From contig NC_088678.1 of the NCBI RefSeq assembly GCF_950023065.1, positions 6,810,580 to 6,874,579 of the forward strand: a DNA stretch of 64,000 bases, in the 5' to 3' direction. The notes beneath the pieces were generated by a model. The model searched no databases. It worked only from the letters and a program-made list of their open reading frames with translations, and was not told the DNA's origin. The position numbers were made by a program, and so were the translations under genes. The DNA comes from Planococcus citri (lineage: Eukaryota; Arthropoda; Insecta; Hemiptera; Pseudococcidae). Numbering within the stretch: position 1 is the stretch's first letter; each line of letters starts with the position of its first letter. Of this stretch, positions 23,926 through 36,713 are shown piece after piece.

Positions 23926-25986
23926 AAAAAGGAAAAAATTGGCACATAAATTTTTTCTTCGGGAATGTGTTCAGATGAACCCCCTGAACTACCAAAAAAA
24001 CCCCGAACCTCCTAAGCCTGCAGCTAATTTTTTTAGGGGGCTAAAACCGGTTACGATTTACGTTTTTTGCGATTTACTCCGAAAATATTAGGTTTACGAG
24101 AAAAACTACCATGACTAAAAATGTTTCCCTTCAAATTCTCGACAATTTGATTTTACGCTCGATACCCATCTCTCAAGAGGGGCGTCTAAAAAAAGGGGTG
24201 GAAAGAGTAGGTGTTTGAAAAAAAAATCAGTCCAATAAATTGATCAAAGTTACCACTTAATATCATTCGTTTTCACTCAATTTTTTTTACAAAGTCTACT
24301 CACCCAACTATTAATCACACCACCATTGATTGGTCTTCAACCCTCCAGAGGGGTTGGTGGGGGATGCTTGGTTTTTCAAGTAACACACAAATGAGTCATA
24401 TATTTTAAAAACGAATCTGGACGTGCGATGCATCGAATAGTATGTTTTCGAGGTTGCTGAATTCGAATATGAACTTATTTTCTGGGTCCAACTTCTCAAA
24501 GCCCCTTCTGTGCCCCAAAAAGGGGGTTAAAATTTTGAAAAATCGTGGAAAGTCGAGTGATATATCGAATGGTATGTTTTCGAGGTCGCTGAGTACGAAT
24601 ATGAACTTATTTTTTGTGTCCCGCCACCCAATGTCCCTCTGGGCCCCAATAAGGGGCCAAAATTACAAAAAAATCATCAAAAAGTCGGGTGATATATCAG
24701 ATGGAATGTTTTTGAGGTCGCCAAGCACAAACATGAACTTAATTTTGAGTCCCACCCCACAATGTTCCTCTGTGCTCCAAAAAAGGGGGAAAATTTCTAA
24801 AAATCGTGGAAAGTCGAGTGATATATCGAATGGTATGTTTTCGAGGTCGCTGAGTACGAATATGAACTTATTTTTCGGGTCCAATCTCACAATGTCCCTC
24901 TTCGCTCCAAAAAAGAGGAGACATTTTGAAAAATCATGAAAAGTCGAGTGATAAGTAAGTATATCGAATGGTATGTTTTCTAGGGGTCGCTGAATACGAA
25001 TATGAAGTTGATTTCTGCTTATAGTTCCTCAAAACTCCTTTACGCTTTTCCAAATAGGATAAAATTTTGAAAAGTCGTTGAACATCGTGTAAATACGAGT
25101 ATATCGAATAGTATGTTTTCAAGATCGCTGAACACATATTTTTAGAATCCAAAGCACAATGGATCTCAGCCCCAAAAAGGTTAACGAAAAAATATGGTGT
25201 AATCTTTTTGATATATCACTCGACTTTTTGATGATTTTTTGAAATGTTGGCCCCTTATTAGGGCCCTGAGGGACATTGGGTTGCGGGACACAAAAAATAA
25301 GTTCATATTCGTACTCAGCGACCTTGAAAACATACCATTCGATATATCACTCGACTTTCCACGATTTTTCAAAATTTTAACCCCCCTTTTGGGAGCACAG
25401 AAGGGGCTTTGTGAAGTTGGACCCAGAAAATAAGTTCATATTCGAATTCAGCAACCTCGAAAACATACTATTCGATGCATCGCACGTCCAGATTCGTTTT
25501 TAAAATATATGACTCATTTGTGTGTTACTTGAAAAACCAAGCATCCCCCACCAACCCCTTGGGAGGGTTGAAGACCAATCAATGGTGGTGTGATTAATAG
25601 TTGGGTGAGTAGACTTTGTAAAAAAAAAAAATTGAGCGAAAACGAATGATATTAAGTGGTAACTTTGATCAATTTATTGGACTGACCTTTTTTGAAACAC
25701 CTTCTCTTTCCACCCCTTTTTTCAGACACCCGTTTTGAGATATGGGTATCGAACGTAGTATCAAATTGTCGAGAATTTGAAGGGGAACATTTTTTGTCCT
25801 GGTATTTTTTATCGTAAACCTAATATTTTCGGAGTAAATCGCAAAAAACGTAAATCGGAACCGGTTTTAGCCCCCTAAAAAAATTAGCTTCAGGCTTAGG
25901 CTGTTCGGTTTTTTTTTGTAGTTCAGGGTGTTCATCTGAACACATTCCCGAAGAAAAAATTTATGTGCCAATTTTTTTCCTTTTTG
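23926..25986. mobile_element. 2.06-kb foldback element with internal tandem repeats
   Basis: The left end (AAAGGAAAAAATTGGCACAT) is inversely repeated at the right end (ATGTGCCAATTTTTTTCCTT). Arms of several hundred bases also match through TTAGGGGGCTAAAACCGG and GGGTTGGTGGGGGATGCTTG. The middle (24,425-25,480) is a tandem array of a ~120-bp unit containing ATATCGAATGGTATGTTTTC, four or more copies one way and then inverted copies. The 165-codon plus-strand frame at 24,442-24,939 is a translation of that array, with the motif 'SDISNGMFSRSLSTNMNL' recurring, and is not counted as a gene. Confidence 0.8.
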
Positions 25987-28680
25987 CCCTCGCTTTTTTA
26001 CGTTATTTTTCTGTTCTTAATGCACTCATCAAGGAAACCTTTTGGAGGTGTTCGCCTTCGATTCGAATTGGACTGCGATCTTTAGCAGGAACATAGTCTT
26101 AAACACCTATAACCAGAATTCCAGATATCTAAATTGATTTTACGATTTTTAACTTTTTGAAAATTCAAAATTGCCCATTATCGGCGATTTATAATTTTTA
26201 AAAAAAATCTAAAATTAGTCCCGAAACTACAATAAACGTCCTCAAACAAAACTTCACATTTTTTTTCGAATTGTTGAAACGTAAGAGTCTCAACTGTGGC
26301 CAAATAAGCTTCATTGAACGACCCAAATATTTCAGATTTCCTACCCAAACCCATAGATACAGCAGCTATGCTTCGATCTTCAAGGATTGAAAATTTCATT
26401 AAATGGTAATTTTTATTGGTAAGTAGTTCTTCGGTGCTCTTTAATTTTAAAAATCAAGCTCGAGTCGTGTTTTATTGAAGTATCAGAACTGCGGAATTTT
26501 AGCTGTAATTTGTCAAATTTTACTGAAATTTTGTCATTTTTTCTTGATTTTCAATAATTTTAATACATTTATGCTATCAAAAAGATAAGACACCCTACTT
26601 CGGATTCTAATTAAATTGATGGATCGTGAAGATGGTTCACCTGGGGTTGAAAAGGGTATGATACAAATTTGAGACCCCCAGGTTAGGAAGAAGTGAAGGT
26701 GTGAAGGTCAGCAGCACTGTCACCATGTCACCGCATACCCCGAAATCACCCTCACCCCCCCCTTGTTCAAGTTGGAACTACAACAATGAAAATTACGAAT
26801 TGATAAATGCCAGCTCCATCGTCGCACACAGTCGCATGTTTGAACATTCGAGTTTAATTTCCAGCCGAAAGTTGTACTATGTACTACGAAATTCGAGATT
26901 TATTTTCTCGAAAAACCATTCTTGCCTTATTCTCTACCCCTCTTACTCTTATTTACCCTGCTGAGCGGCCTTTGCGACATAGCAAGACGCCGCAAAACGG
27001 CAACCCGGCAAGATTTGTATGCGAAGATTAACATCGGCACTTAACACTCTTCCATCGCCTCATCATCGTCGTTGCCTCGCTCGCTGTGGGCGAGATTCTG
27101 CTGGTTCTGGTTCGCGTTTCAAATGCATACCTCGGGTCTTGAAATTCGACCAAACGTTGCGGCGGAAACGTAAACGGATGAAAGGAAACAATCTCGCCGA
27201 ATTCTTCGTTAATTATTTTACCCCTCTTGCGACAATTCTCCCTCACCCAGTCGACCATTCGGTTGTCTTAGCCGAATCCTATATAGTACTGTTATGCTAC
27301 TGTTGTGTAGTAATTTTAATTTGCGGCGAATTTCTAAAGCTGCAAATACTGCAATTTCGTCCTTTATCTTTATTTATAGTTATTTTGGTGTTTGGTACGA
27401 AGAGAAGTAGGAAGTAGCAAAAAAATGTTCTGTTTTGGAAGATTCTACGAAAAGGGAACTGGATATAAGTATATAGATGAAGTGTACTCGGATGATTCGA
27501 CTCCACTATAACGTTCTCCTCTGAGCCCTCAAAATTTTGTGAAAATTGTAAAAAATCATGGAATAGGGTTCATTATAGGTATATCTATTCGTAGGAGCTC
27601 TGAAAATTAATGTAAGCTTAATTTTTACGAAATACTCGGAGCACACTCTGAAACCCCCTGTAACCAAATTCAAGCTCCTCAAATTGATTTTTGGCGAATT
27701 TTTCAGAATTTAAAATTAGGTAAGTAATCATTTTTGGACTTTTTTTTGGAGAAAAAATTACCTTATTTAGAAACCGAACCAAATTACACCATTTCCAGTC
27801 ATTCTGGAGCCTCCAGCATGATTTTCGATTTCTATGAAACTTCGAAATTTCTCTGGAAAGCGAGGAAATCAATTTGGAAAGCTAAAAATCGAGTTCTGCC
27901 TTATTCTCGGTCTGTTTAAAGAAATAATTCACATTTAAGCCGATTTCTATGCATGGAAACCTCGAGAACATTGTTTGACTGAAATATTTCAAGGAAAAAA
28001 AAATTGATTTCGTCAGTTCTGGCCATTCTGGAGTCTCTAGCGTAATTTTTGATTCTTCTAGAATTTAGAAATTCCTTTAAAATGCGTAGAAATCAAGTTT
28101 GCTTTTGACATGTTTTTGTCGATGAAAAATAACGTTGTTAATTGGTACGTGTTAAAATGACTTTGGATCATTCCACGTCAATTCGACCAAAAAGTAGAAG
28201 AGGGGGGGGGGTTCGGCGATTTTTTTGAATTTTTTTTTGTGGAAAGACCTTCCGAAAGGATGACGAATGGCGCAAATCGCAGCCCTCTAGCTCTTTTTTA
28301 AAGGCTGCTAGGGGGTGTCAAAGTTTTCAGTGAACTTGAAATATCATCCATTTCAGCAGTGGATAACTCGATAACCGCGATACTTACCAAAATGGATTTT
28401 TTTCCAATAGGTACGGGTTTTGAAAGGCTTTTTGGCGATAACATAAAAAAAAGTGTTGTCACTTTTTTTCGTACGAAAAATGGGCTCGAAAAGTTTCAAA
28501 ACGTACTTTTCATATCGTTCCGACACTCAAAAATTCTGAAAAAAATATATTATAGTCAACTTTCCGTGCTGAACAACATATCAAAAAATTGGGATGACAT
28601 TATGTCGTAAAGTCGATTTAAAAAAATTGAGAGTTTGCGAAAAAATGCGATTTTTTGATTTAAAACATGAAAAAAAGTTT
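25987..28680. other. Intergenic DNA, no secure gene
   Basis: The 26,650-27,420 stretch is less AT-rich and holds a 132-codon plus-strand frame (27,019-27,417) that is arginine rich at its start and hydrophobic at its end, with no recognisable domain. 27,780-28,060 contains TTCTGGAGCCTCCAGCATGA-type debris of the dispersed family. The 28,140-28,680 part begins an inverted-repeat element that continues beyond copy B. Confidence 0.4.
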
Positions 28681-30120
28681 TGAGTGGTGAAGTTGACCCA
28701 TTGGACCTCTATTTTCACGCATCCGTTGAAAAAGTTGAAAAAACCCTTTTAGTCGGGGAGCCCGCATAAGCATCACTTGCACACCCCTGCCGATCCTCTG
28801 GGGCAGTTTTTTTCTTAAAGGAGGAGTCCTAAGGAACATTTCTAGCCCTTGTCCTCAAAAAAAAGTTGCCCTACTTACAAAATGGTGGCCACTTTGATTG
28901 ACAGGTCAGCCAAAATCGCAAATTTTGCGTTTCAAAATAGGACTTGCACGAAATTTTTTAAACGGTACAAACGTAGATCGACAGATCAGACAAAAATTCA
29001 TCACCTGTCAAAATTTCAAGTGCTAAAGTGCCTTTTTAATTTTTGGTGAATTTTTGAAAATCAAATTTAGGTCAAAAATGAGGGGAAAAATCAAAATTTT
29101 ACCAAATTGATCAAGAAAGCTGAAATTTGGGATATTTCCTATTTTCGACTTGCCAAATCGATTGGAAACTGTTTCAACCAGTTTTGAGCAGTTCTGGAGC
29201 CTCCAGCAGATTTTTGAAACTCGAAATTCCCACAACATTTCATCAAATGGAGATGGAAAGCCGAAATTTACTCTGCAAACTAATTTCAATGCGCTACGAA
29301 GTCAACTGCAAGTGGATTTCAAGTCGTTTTGGAGCCTCCAGTAGATTTTTGAAACTTGAAACTTCTCTAAAGTTTTATAAAACGTTGATGGAAAGCCGAA
29401 ATTTAATTCGCAAATTAATTTCAATATGACATGAAGTCGACTGCATGGTGGTTTCAAATAGTTTTGAAGCTTCTAGCTACTTTTTAAATTTAAATTTTCC
29501 AAAAAACGTCATACAACCTTTCAAAAAGTCGCTGGAGGCTCCAAAATGACTTGAAATCCACCGGCAGTCTACTTCGTAGTGTACCGTATTGAAATTAGTT
29601 TGCAGAATGAATTTCGGCTCTCCATCTCCATTTGATGACATTTTGTGGCAATTTTCAAAAAGTTGCTGGAGGCTCCAAAACGACTTGAAATCCACCAGCA
29701 GTCGACTTCGTAGCGTATTGAAATTAGCTTGCAGATTAAATTTTGGCTTCCCAACTCCATTTCATAAAATGGTGTGGGAATTTCAAGTTTCAAAAATCTC
29801 GTGGAGACCAAGTAATTTTCAAAAAGTCGCTGGAGGCTCCGAAATGACTTAAACCCACAAAAATAAACGAATTTTAGTTTTTTTGCTATGCGTGTAGTTT
29901 TCATCAACTTTTTCACGAAATACACGTCAGAAAGAGGTCAAAATAAGACAACAGCATGAATTTAAACTTTTTTTGATTTTTGAAATTGAAAATTTAATTT
30001 TTTCAAATTTTAATTTTTTTGTGATAAGTTTATTTCGTCGAGTGAAATGGGGTTTTCAACTTTTTCAACGGATACGTATAATAGGGGTCAAATGGGTCAA
30101 GTTCATACCACGAAAACGTG
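28681..30120. mobile_element. Inverted-repeat element interrupted by dispersed family copy B
   Basis: GTTGACCCATTGGACCTCTA...CCGTTGAAAAAGTTGAAAA (about 28,692-28,745) is inversely repeated at about 30,045-30,110 (TTTTCAACTTTTTCAACGGA...GGTCAAATGGGTCAAG). Between the arms sits a second copy of the family, starting TAGTCGGGGAGCCCGCATAA at 28,750 and running with GGAGCCTCCAGC sub-units to about 29,850. Short frames here repeat those of copy A and are not genes. Confidence 0.65.
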
Positions 30121-33076
30121 TTGAAAATAAGATTAAAACACTCAAAAAAAATGATTCAAGCATTAAAAAATTCTCAAAAACAGATTACTTAGATGAAATT
30201 TCGACAAATTTCGAAGGGAACACATGAATTATTATTAAATGTGCATAATTTTAATATCTTCTCACGTGTGTTTAATGTTGTTTTCAACATGTTTCAACGA
30301 TGCTTTGTGCCTTTTTTTTTTTTTTTTTTGCTGAATTCGGACTTGTAATATTTTATGATACTGTAATCATTTTTATTGATTTAAATGCTTTTTTTTACGT
30401 TTTCATGATGCTTTATGTTAGTTTTGGCAAATTATCCGGAAATTTCATCAATTTTGGTAATTTTTGATGATTTTAAAAGTGTTTTTTTTTTCATTTTTTT
30501 TAGCGTTCTGCTGTTATACTTACTTACGTAATAGAATTTTAATAATTTTTTCTGATGTTTTTGTCAAACTTTCACAAATTTTGCATGGATTTTGATATAG
30601 TGAGATTTAGCATAACTGGGATAGATAGATTTTATCAGAATTTCTACCTATGTACTGAAGTTTAGAAATATTCCCTAAGGTAGTGAATATTTGCCTCGCC
30701 TGGTTAGCTCAAAATATCGGAGAGATCTCAGTCATACTACTCACTTTTCACAGAGATAATTTCCAATCACCAATCAAAAGCATACATACAAGATAATTTA
30801 TGATTTATTGTTGCTCGGAAATAATATTAGATGAAATACACATTAAATAAGGTTAATAGATATAAAATAATATTACGTCATTTTATACTAGATAATGAGG
30901 GTGGTAATTGCTTACCCATTGAAACTGTACACATCTCCTAGAAAATGTGTGATTAATGTTGATGACTTACTCATCAGGTTCACAAGCTGTCCATTTTTCC
31001 TGTCTCTTCGGGGTGTCTCTAATACTAGACACAGATGACAGGTCTTGGTTAGGAGTTCATAAGGTGCTATTCTTGATGAGAAGTATTCTCCGATGGCTAG
31101 CAGGATCGGAGAAATACCCAGAGGATGCGGTAGACGCGATAGAAATATGATCATTATTTTAATCACGAAAGAAACGGAATTATCCACTTAATAAAGTGGG
31201 CGAGAACGGATTAAATAGTAGATGAGTATCCCTGCAGAGGGAACTCATCCGCTTCGAACATACATAAATACACTTCAAGACCAAGAACCGGCTCGCGCGT
31301 TAGCCTAATACGAGATCTAATTAAATTCAAATCATGTTAGATGTAACTGCTCGGTAGTCTTGCGACCACCGAGCAGGAGATGCAGCTTAATTGGGAATGC
31401 AACTTGCCCGAAGTACAACAACTACAACTGGATTAAATGCAACTACTTTGGCTCGTGGCTGTGTTGCTCTATTTATAGTCGTAGGTGCATCGTTTGATGC
31501 GCGGCTATTGATGACATTGAATTGTCATCAAAATGTATTAGAAGAAGTTCTCACATTACCAGACTTGCGCAGTCTTTGGGAGTTGTTATATCGCTACGGC
31601 GATGCTTCTTATACTCATCACTACGACGATGCTTTTATTAATCATCTCTTACGTGATGAAGGCATATTTCCTCATATCATATGCCCTTCCGGGGGTTGAC
31701 CCCTTTACAGCAGGTCACGGGGGGAAGCACGGATCACGAAAAATAAGAGGAAAAATATGCCGTACCCCGCTTTCCCCTCCCTTCCGAAACAAGGGAGGAT
31801 GTGCCATCCCTGCCCCTCCGTACTTTGCTGCGTTGATCTGCAGACTATTTTGAGGTGACAGGTTTTCACAAGATGGGTCGGAGGGTGGGAATTTTGAATA
31901 AAAAATGCCATTGACTTTTTCCCCGCAATCAAAGATACCAATTGCTTGATAATCAGAGATCGCAGTGTCAATCGACAGGATCGAAAATGGTAATGTTTTT
32001 TGTGAGGATAGTAAGAAAATTCTAAAATTTTTGAGTTCTAAAACTGCCCTTCTGTTTTTTGTAGCCAAATATTTCCTAATGGGTTCGAAGCGAAGATTTT
32101 CCTTATCAATTTAGATGGAATAGATACGCGTAGTATGTATTCTGCCAACGAGAGTGGTTCTTGGTCACCAAGTAGCATTATGTCAATTTGGCCTATAAAT
32201 TTATAAAAAATTTCTTGCGAATATGATGGTTACGAAAAGCCAGCTTCTTTTATTTTTATAGTGTTCATATCGCAGATTTTAAGTTTTTGTTTCCCCATTT
32301 TTGAATCCATACCCCCATCAAAACAGAAGAAAATTGAAAAAATTCAAAAGTTTACGAATGTCACGTAGTCCTGCCTTCCTATTCTCTAGAGAATGCATAC
32401 AGTTTCAAAAAATTTGGCTTAATTCTAAAATTTTGCGTAATTCTAAGATTTTTATCTAATTCTAAAAGCATAATGTATGGCATAGAAAGTAATGCGGAAA
32501 ATATGAATCTAACATTATAGTGAAAAGGAGACTGGATGTAAAAAATGATATGAAAAGGTTGCGTAATAATTACGAAAAGGAAATTTTGCTTAATTCTAGA
32601 ATTTTGCTTAACTTTAAGGGAGTAATATCTATACATAGCATAAAAAATACGTGCATAAGAGTAGAAATATTGATGCGAAAATTGAATACGGATGCATATA
32701 ACATACAAAAGTGTGGAATACAAAATCTGAACTATTGAACAATGTGGATTTTTGAAAAATTAATTGTTGAAGAATTACGGATATTTTATGATGGGAAGAT
32801 GTGGTCGTTTGGTCACCAACAGTATCATTATTAACGAATCTCAGCTTTTTCGAGTTATTCAATCTCTCGACATCATCATTTAACATGGATCATTACTCAG
32901 GACCGCGTTGTTTTTTAGTCATAACCATTCTGTGGGAAACAAACCATTAGTGTGGTTTTCAGAAGATACTTACGTTTAATTCTTGTTTATAGGTGAAAAG
33001 CTGAAATGTTAATCATGTTCTATTTTATGCTTAACTCTAGAGTTAGAAATAAATAATTAGTATATTCAATTTCACT
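30121..33076. other. Intergenic DNA, possible 3' end of the minus-strand element
   Basis: I can call no gene. A hairpin TGCTCGGTAGTC/GACCACCGAGCA sits at about 31,349-31,377. A pyrimidine-rich stretch at 31,767-31,792 would read as a polypurine tract on the minus strand, so this could be near the 3' LTR of the minus-strand retroelement, but I see no matching repeat to prove an LTR. 32,400-32,720 has repeated TTAATTCTA words in inverted arrangement. Confidence 0.35.
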
Positions 33077-33082
33077 TTTATT
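33077..33082 (-). terminator. Poly(A) signal AATAAA for the RING/SGNH-like gene
   Basis: AATAAA on the minus strand, about 50 bases past the stop codon at 33,134. The position is what a eukaryotic cleavage and polyadenylation signal needs. Confidence 0.5.
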
Positions 33083-33133
33083 AGGCACTTCCAGTGGTCT
33101 AGAGCTCTACTGGTTTCGGCTAAGATAGTCGTC

Positions 33134-35251
33134 TCATTCATCGGCTTCCGTGTCGCTTCTCTCTTCATCTTGCGATGGTACCCGTTGATCGGTATTGGAA
33201 CACCTGGAATCAGAATAAAGCAGTGTCGCGCGCTCGTGTGACAAATTAATAGACGGCATGCTGACTCGTTCTGCCTGTTCTATGGCTGCTTCTACCATAC
33301 GCACGATTCGATCAGTGCGTCGTCGTACATGTCGAACTGAGCTGTCGTCATCGTCATTTTTTCGACGTTCTAGGCGACGCAGTTTACCCATCTTTCCGAG
33401 ATTACTGTTTTCGTCGGAGGAAGTTTGTGTGCTTTGTACTGCTACTGCCTTTGTCGTATTTGGGTGAGAAGAGGTTGAGGGGGTAGAACAAGTAGTCATT
33501 TGAGGCGATCTTGTGGATGAAGTTGTGGTTGAACGGGGAGCTATCCTTACAGGGGTCAAGCAAATCCTGGGGATTTTTAAATCAAGTGGTAGTGATTGAG
33601 GAATGTATTCTGACGAGATATCTATGTCAGGTGTAGGGGGTCTAGGATTCAGGATTATTGTTTGCTTTTTTAATACCTCGGGGATGAATTTATCTCGCAT
33701 CATCGGTATTATATTGGCATATAAGTTAGATGGGTAGAAGGGACCTTTTCGGTCCATTCCAGCCCTGTTTCTGTGCAATTCTTCGAATATATCAGAGGTT
33801 TGGAAAACCCTTCCTCCGAGGGTCCGTTCCCAATCAAAATTTAGGGCTCGGTTGATTTCTGAGAAAGTCGTTTGGTTGATATCCTCATGTGGTATGAGGG
33901 GGAGGATTATGAGTTGTTGAACTTGTAATTTTTTCAACAACAGACAGATTGCTTGGAATGCATAAAAGAAGTGTTCATATGACGTGTTTCGTTCCACATC
34001 AAAATTTCCAATTGAAATCATTATTCTCTTTGGAAGTTCTTTAAACGTCCCGAGGTATGAGAGCAGTCCGGACGCTAGCATGTCTCTACGGTACATTTTA
34101 TTATCAATCAGGTTTTCATAGGGTTTAGACACACCTAGGTATTTTGCAATACCATTGGCGTGTCCATCCCCCATGATTAAGATATTGTATGCGAAAAATG
34201 CAACGTTGTATGTCTCTTCCAAAATTTCATATCCCGCGGCAGTAAAGCCGTGCGGGTAGGAATTAATGGGATGAAAGGGTTTTAACTCGGCTGAATCGGA
34301 GCCGAACCGTGCTTTATAATTTTTACGAAAAAGGTTTTTGTCTGCAGATGTGCCCTTTTTCGGTTTTGGCTGGGGAATTTTCGATCTTAACCTCGTAGCA
34401 TCTACGTGGTCTGAAACAGGATCTGGGGCCCTAGAGCTGTCAGACGAAGTTGATGGAATCGGCTCATTCATATTTACGCAATTGAGTTGCGATATTATGG
34501 GCTGGGTCATTGAATCATTTTGAATATCTTGGTTTCGGGGATTGATGATCGATGGGATCGGGGTCTCTGCTGGCTCCGGTCTTGGAATTGGTGCAGAGCC
34601 ACAAGAAAGATTTTGTGGTTTCGCAAAGGCGGATCGTGATGATTCTTGGACTCGTCGCCGCAAGGGTGGAGGAGAAGTGTACTGAGGTATTCCTGAGTTG
34701 GAAATTGAATGTTGTGGCAGGACGGGTTCCATTTGAGAGGAGGAAGGTTGGGACTCGGTAGATGAATTCATTCTCGGACGTAGATTTGCGAATAGGTTTC
34801 CTATCTGATGATCTAGGAGCCTATTATACTGAGTCGTCAATTTGGCGTATTCCTTTCGATAATCTTCCACCTGACTTGTTAGGGTAATATTGTCGTTAAC
34901 CAATACCATCTCAATACGCGTAATATAATCTCGTTGTAATGCTAGTTGATTCACTAGGGACTGGACTCTACAGTCAGTATTGAGTACTTCGAATATTCGT
35001 AGCGATTGGTCGACAAAGAAAGAATCAGATCCTAGGATCAATTGGTTACATGACGGATGGGGACATGGGACACACGGTGCACCTTGTTCTGTTCTCATAG
35101 TGGAGTGTATATACAGTCGGTATAGGCACCCAAAATGAAAAAGGTGTCTACACGCTGTTATGTAAATATCGTCATGAATAGCTCTTGCAAATGGTCCTGG
35201 CAAGGCCAAGGATAGCTTGCATTGGTCACAGATTATTTCGCAGTACGACAT
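33134..35251 (-). CDS. RING-type zinc finger plus coiled coil plus SGNH-like protein, 705 aa
   Basis: The N-terminus has a RING-like cluster: CDQC near residue 10, then 'ACRHLFHFGC' and 'CPHPSC', i.e. a C-x2-C / C-x-H-x2-H-x2-C / C-x4-C arrangement. RING fingers usually recruit E2 ubiquitin enzymes (family knowledge). A heptad-like segment (about residues 95-150) and a long Ser/Pro/Gln-rich linker follow. The C-terminal half has the SGNH-hydrolase-like pattern shared with the plus-strand element: MGDG at about 360-363, 'MISIGNFD', 'LIILPLIP' and 'DRKGPFYPSN'. The nucleophile Ser of GDS is Gly and the usual C-terminal His is not obvious, so activity is doubtful. ATG at 35,251 was chosen because the upstream start in frame is TTG and the RING begins right after this ATG. 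The frame is fully intact. It lies downstream of the Pol fragment on the same strand and may belong to the same old element or be co-opted. Confidence 0.85.
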   Translation of the reverse strand: MSYCEIICDQCKLSLALPGPFARAIHDDIYITACRHLFHFGCLYRLYIHSTMRTEQGAPCVPCPHPSCNQLILGSDSFFVDQSLRIFEVLNTDCRVQSLVNQLALQRDYITRIEMVLVNDNITLTSQVEDYRKEYAKLTTQYNRLLDHQIGNLFANLRPRMNSSTESQPSSSQMEPVLPQHSISNSGIPQYTSPPPLRRRVQESSRSAFAKPQNLSCGSAPIPRPEPAETPIPSIINPRNQDIQNDSMTQPIISQLNCVNMNEPIPSTSSDSSRAPDPVSDHVDATRLRSKIPQPKPKKGTSADKNLFRKNYKARFGSDSAELKPFHPINSYPHGFTAAGYEILEETYNVAFFAYNILIMGDGHANGIAKYLGVSKPYENLIDNKMYRRDMLASGLLSYLGTFKELPKRIMISIGNFDVERNTSYEHFFYAFQAICLLLKKLQVQQLIILPLIPHEDINQTTFSEINRALNFDWERTLGGRVFQTSDIFEELHRNRAGMDRKGPFYPSNLYANIIPMMRDKFIPEVLKKQTIILNPRPPTPDIDISSEYIPQSLPLDLKIPRICLTPVRIAPRSTTTSSTRSPQMTTCSTPSTSSHPNTTKAVAVQSTQTSSDENSNLGKMGKLRRLERRKNDDDDSSVRHVRRRTDRIVRMVEAAIEQAERVSMPSINLSHERATLLYSDSRCSNTDQRVPSQDEERSDTEADE

Positions 35252-35296
35252 AATCGTGAGGGAAAATTGAAATGATGAGAAAATCGAAAAAAGGTT

Positions 35297-35669
35297 CTGA
35301 GAGTTATTTCCCAAAAGAAAAGGTTAATAGGGTTTTGGAGAGTACTCAAAAGGAATGAGTCGAAATCATTTGAAAATCCGGAAGATTCTATTGAAATAAG
35401 AAATAATTGGCAAGGTATTGGAAAAAATCGATCGAAGAATGATCTATTGGAGCTTTTGTTGAAGTCTTGTGGTTGAATAACGAGATTTTTGAGATAAATT
35501 TGGAGAAATGGTAAAAGCACAGCAGTTTGGTACAAAGACACAAATGATCACTCGCGAATTCGATGCAAAAGAGATCCAATTGGCCTACTTAGATATGGGC
35601 CAACCAGATCACGTTGTATTGAAAAAGCAAACTCGGAAACGAATAGGTAGAGCAAAGTCAAAAACTTAC
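35297..35669 (-). other. Candidate 5' untranslated-region intron
   Basis: On the minus strand GTG|GTAAGTTTTT (donor, from 35,669) and AATAACTCTCAG|AACC (acceptor, at 35,297) bracket 373 bp directly upstream of the ATG at 35,251. Both fit the metazoan splice consensus well. If used, a non-coding first exon would begin near 35,700, where the minus strand reads CTTATTATATGTAG. This is predicted from sequence only. Confidence 0.4.
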
Positions 35670-36713
35670 CACAGCTAAGTCGAGAGGTGTTGTGTGGATC
35701 CCAGCACTACATATAATAAGGTTCGATTCGAAAAAAGGTAGCGCTTTTATTTTGATTTTACCAACTCTTCAGTTGATACAGATTAGACGAAAAAATTATT
35801 CCCACCTCCAGGTCCATAAATTTTAGGTGTTTGTGACCGTAATGAGCACTTGTGTGTGAGAATCGATAAGAGGGCGAGGTAATTATCAAAAATAAAATAA
35901 TCAAATAGGCGATAGAGAAAAAATACGTAATTTGAATGACAGTTATGTCCTCGTACGTTGACGTGTTTATGGCCTTTGACTGGTTACCGAATGGTCTCTC
36001 TAGAACTAGTAGCATTTCGCCTGAGCTTAACTATAATTTCCTTATGAATGAAATTTTCAAAAGGTGCTGACTATACTAAATCTGAATCGCCAGACGAGTC
36101 GGATGAAAATTTGCAAGGAGTTCAGTTTTTCAGAGTAGCAAATCCATAGAGATTGCTATGAGTCGTCGGAGTAATGTAGGCTTATATTTGCATTGCCGGC
36201 AATTATTTCGTTTCTATTGCTGCTGGTCTTGCTCGAATTTTGTACCTTACGTAGTATCTTAATGAGGCAGTGAGCAGCAGTGTTTCTAGTTGCCCATAAC
36301 TGTCACATAACTCGCACCATTCCCTGAGTCTTCTATATTGCGCTGGGAACCATTTAATTATCCACAATGTATCGATGATTATTTTGGGTTTCTTAGGGGG
36401 GTTTGTGGCTTCGTATCCTACAGTAGCATAATATTTAAATCTCGTCATTTGATTATTGTCTATAACAGAAAACTTAAACACGTTAGATGTATTCTTACGT
36501 ACGGGCTATTGCTGTTGTTGAACTGAAAATGCGCATAGTAATGTGTTAATTAAGCTTGTATTATGCATACGATTACTAGTAAGGGTTTTTTGATGGGAAA
36601 AAAGGATGATTTTTAAACTGAGTGAGAATGGGTTTGTTGTAAGATGTGTGCATCTTCCAGTATACTGAACGATGGTGTTATGTGTGTATGAATTTGGGAA
36701 AAATTACAGGTAT
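35670..36713. other. Intergenic DNA upstream of the RING/SGNH-like gene
   Basis: Likely holds the promoter and first exon of the minus-strand gene at its left end. The 85- and 92-codon minus-strand frames have no recognisable domain and are not called. Confidence 0.4.

Noticed and set aside
24442..24939. 165-codon plus-strand frame that looks like a repeat protein
   Set aside because: It is the translation of a ~120-bp tandem array inside a foldback element; the same array continues out of frame and inverted, and there is no start context or domain.
27019..27417. 132-codon plus-strand frame in a less AT-rich region
   Set aside because: No domain, odd composition (Arg-rich then hydrophobic), an overlapping antisense frame, and no splice or poly(A) context that would support it.
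31391..31699. 102-codon plus-strand frame near the possible end of the minus-strand element
   Set aside because: No domain, overlaps other short frames on both strands and sits in probable LTR-like or intergenic DNA.
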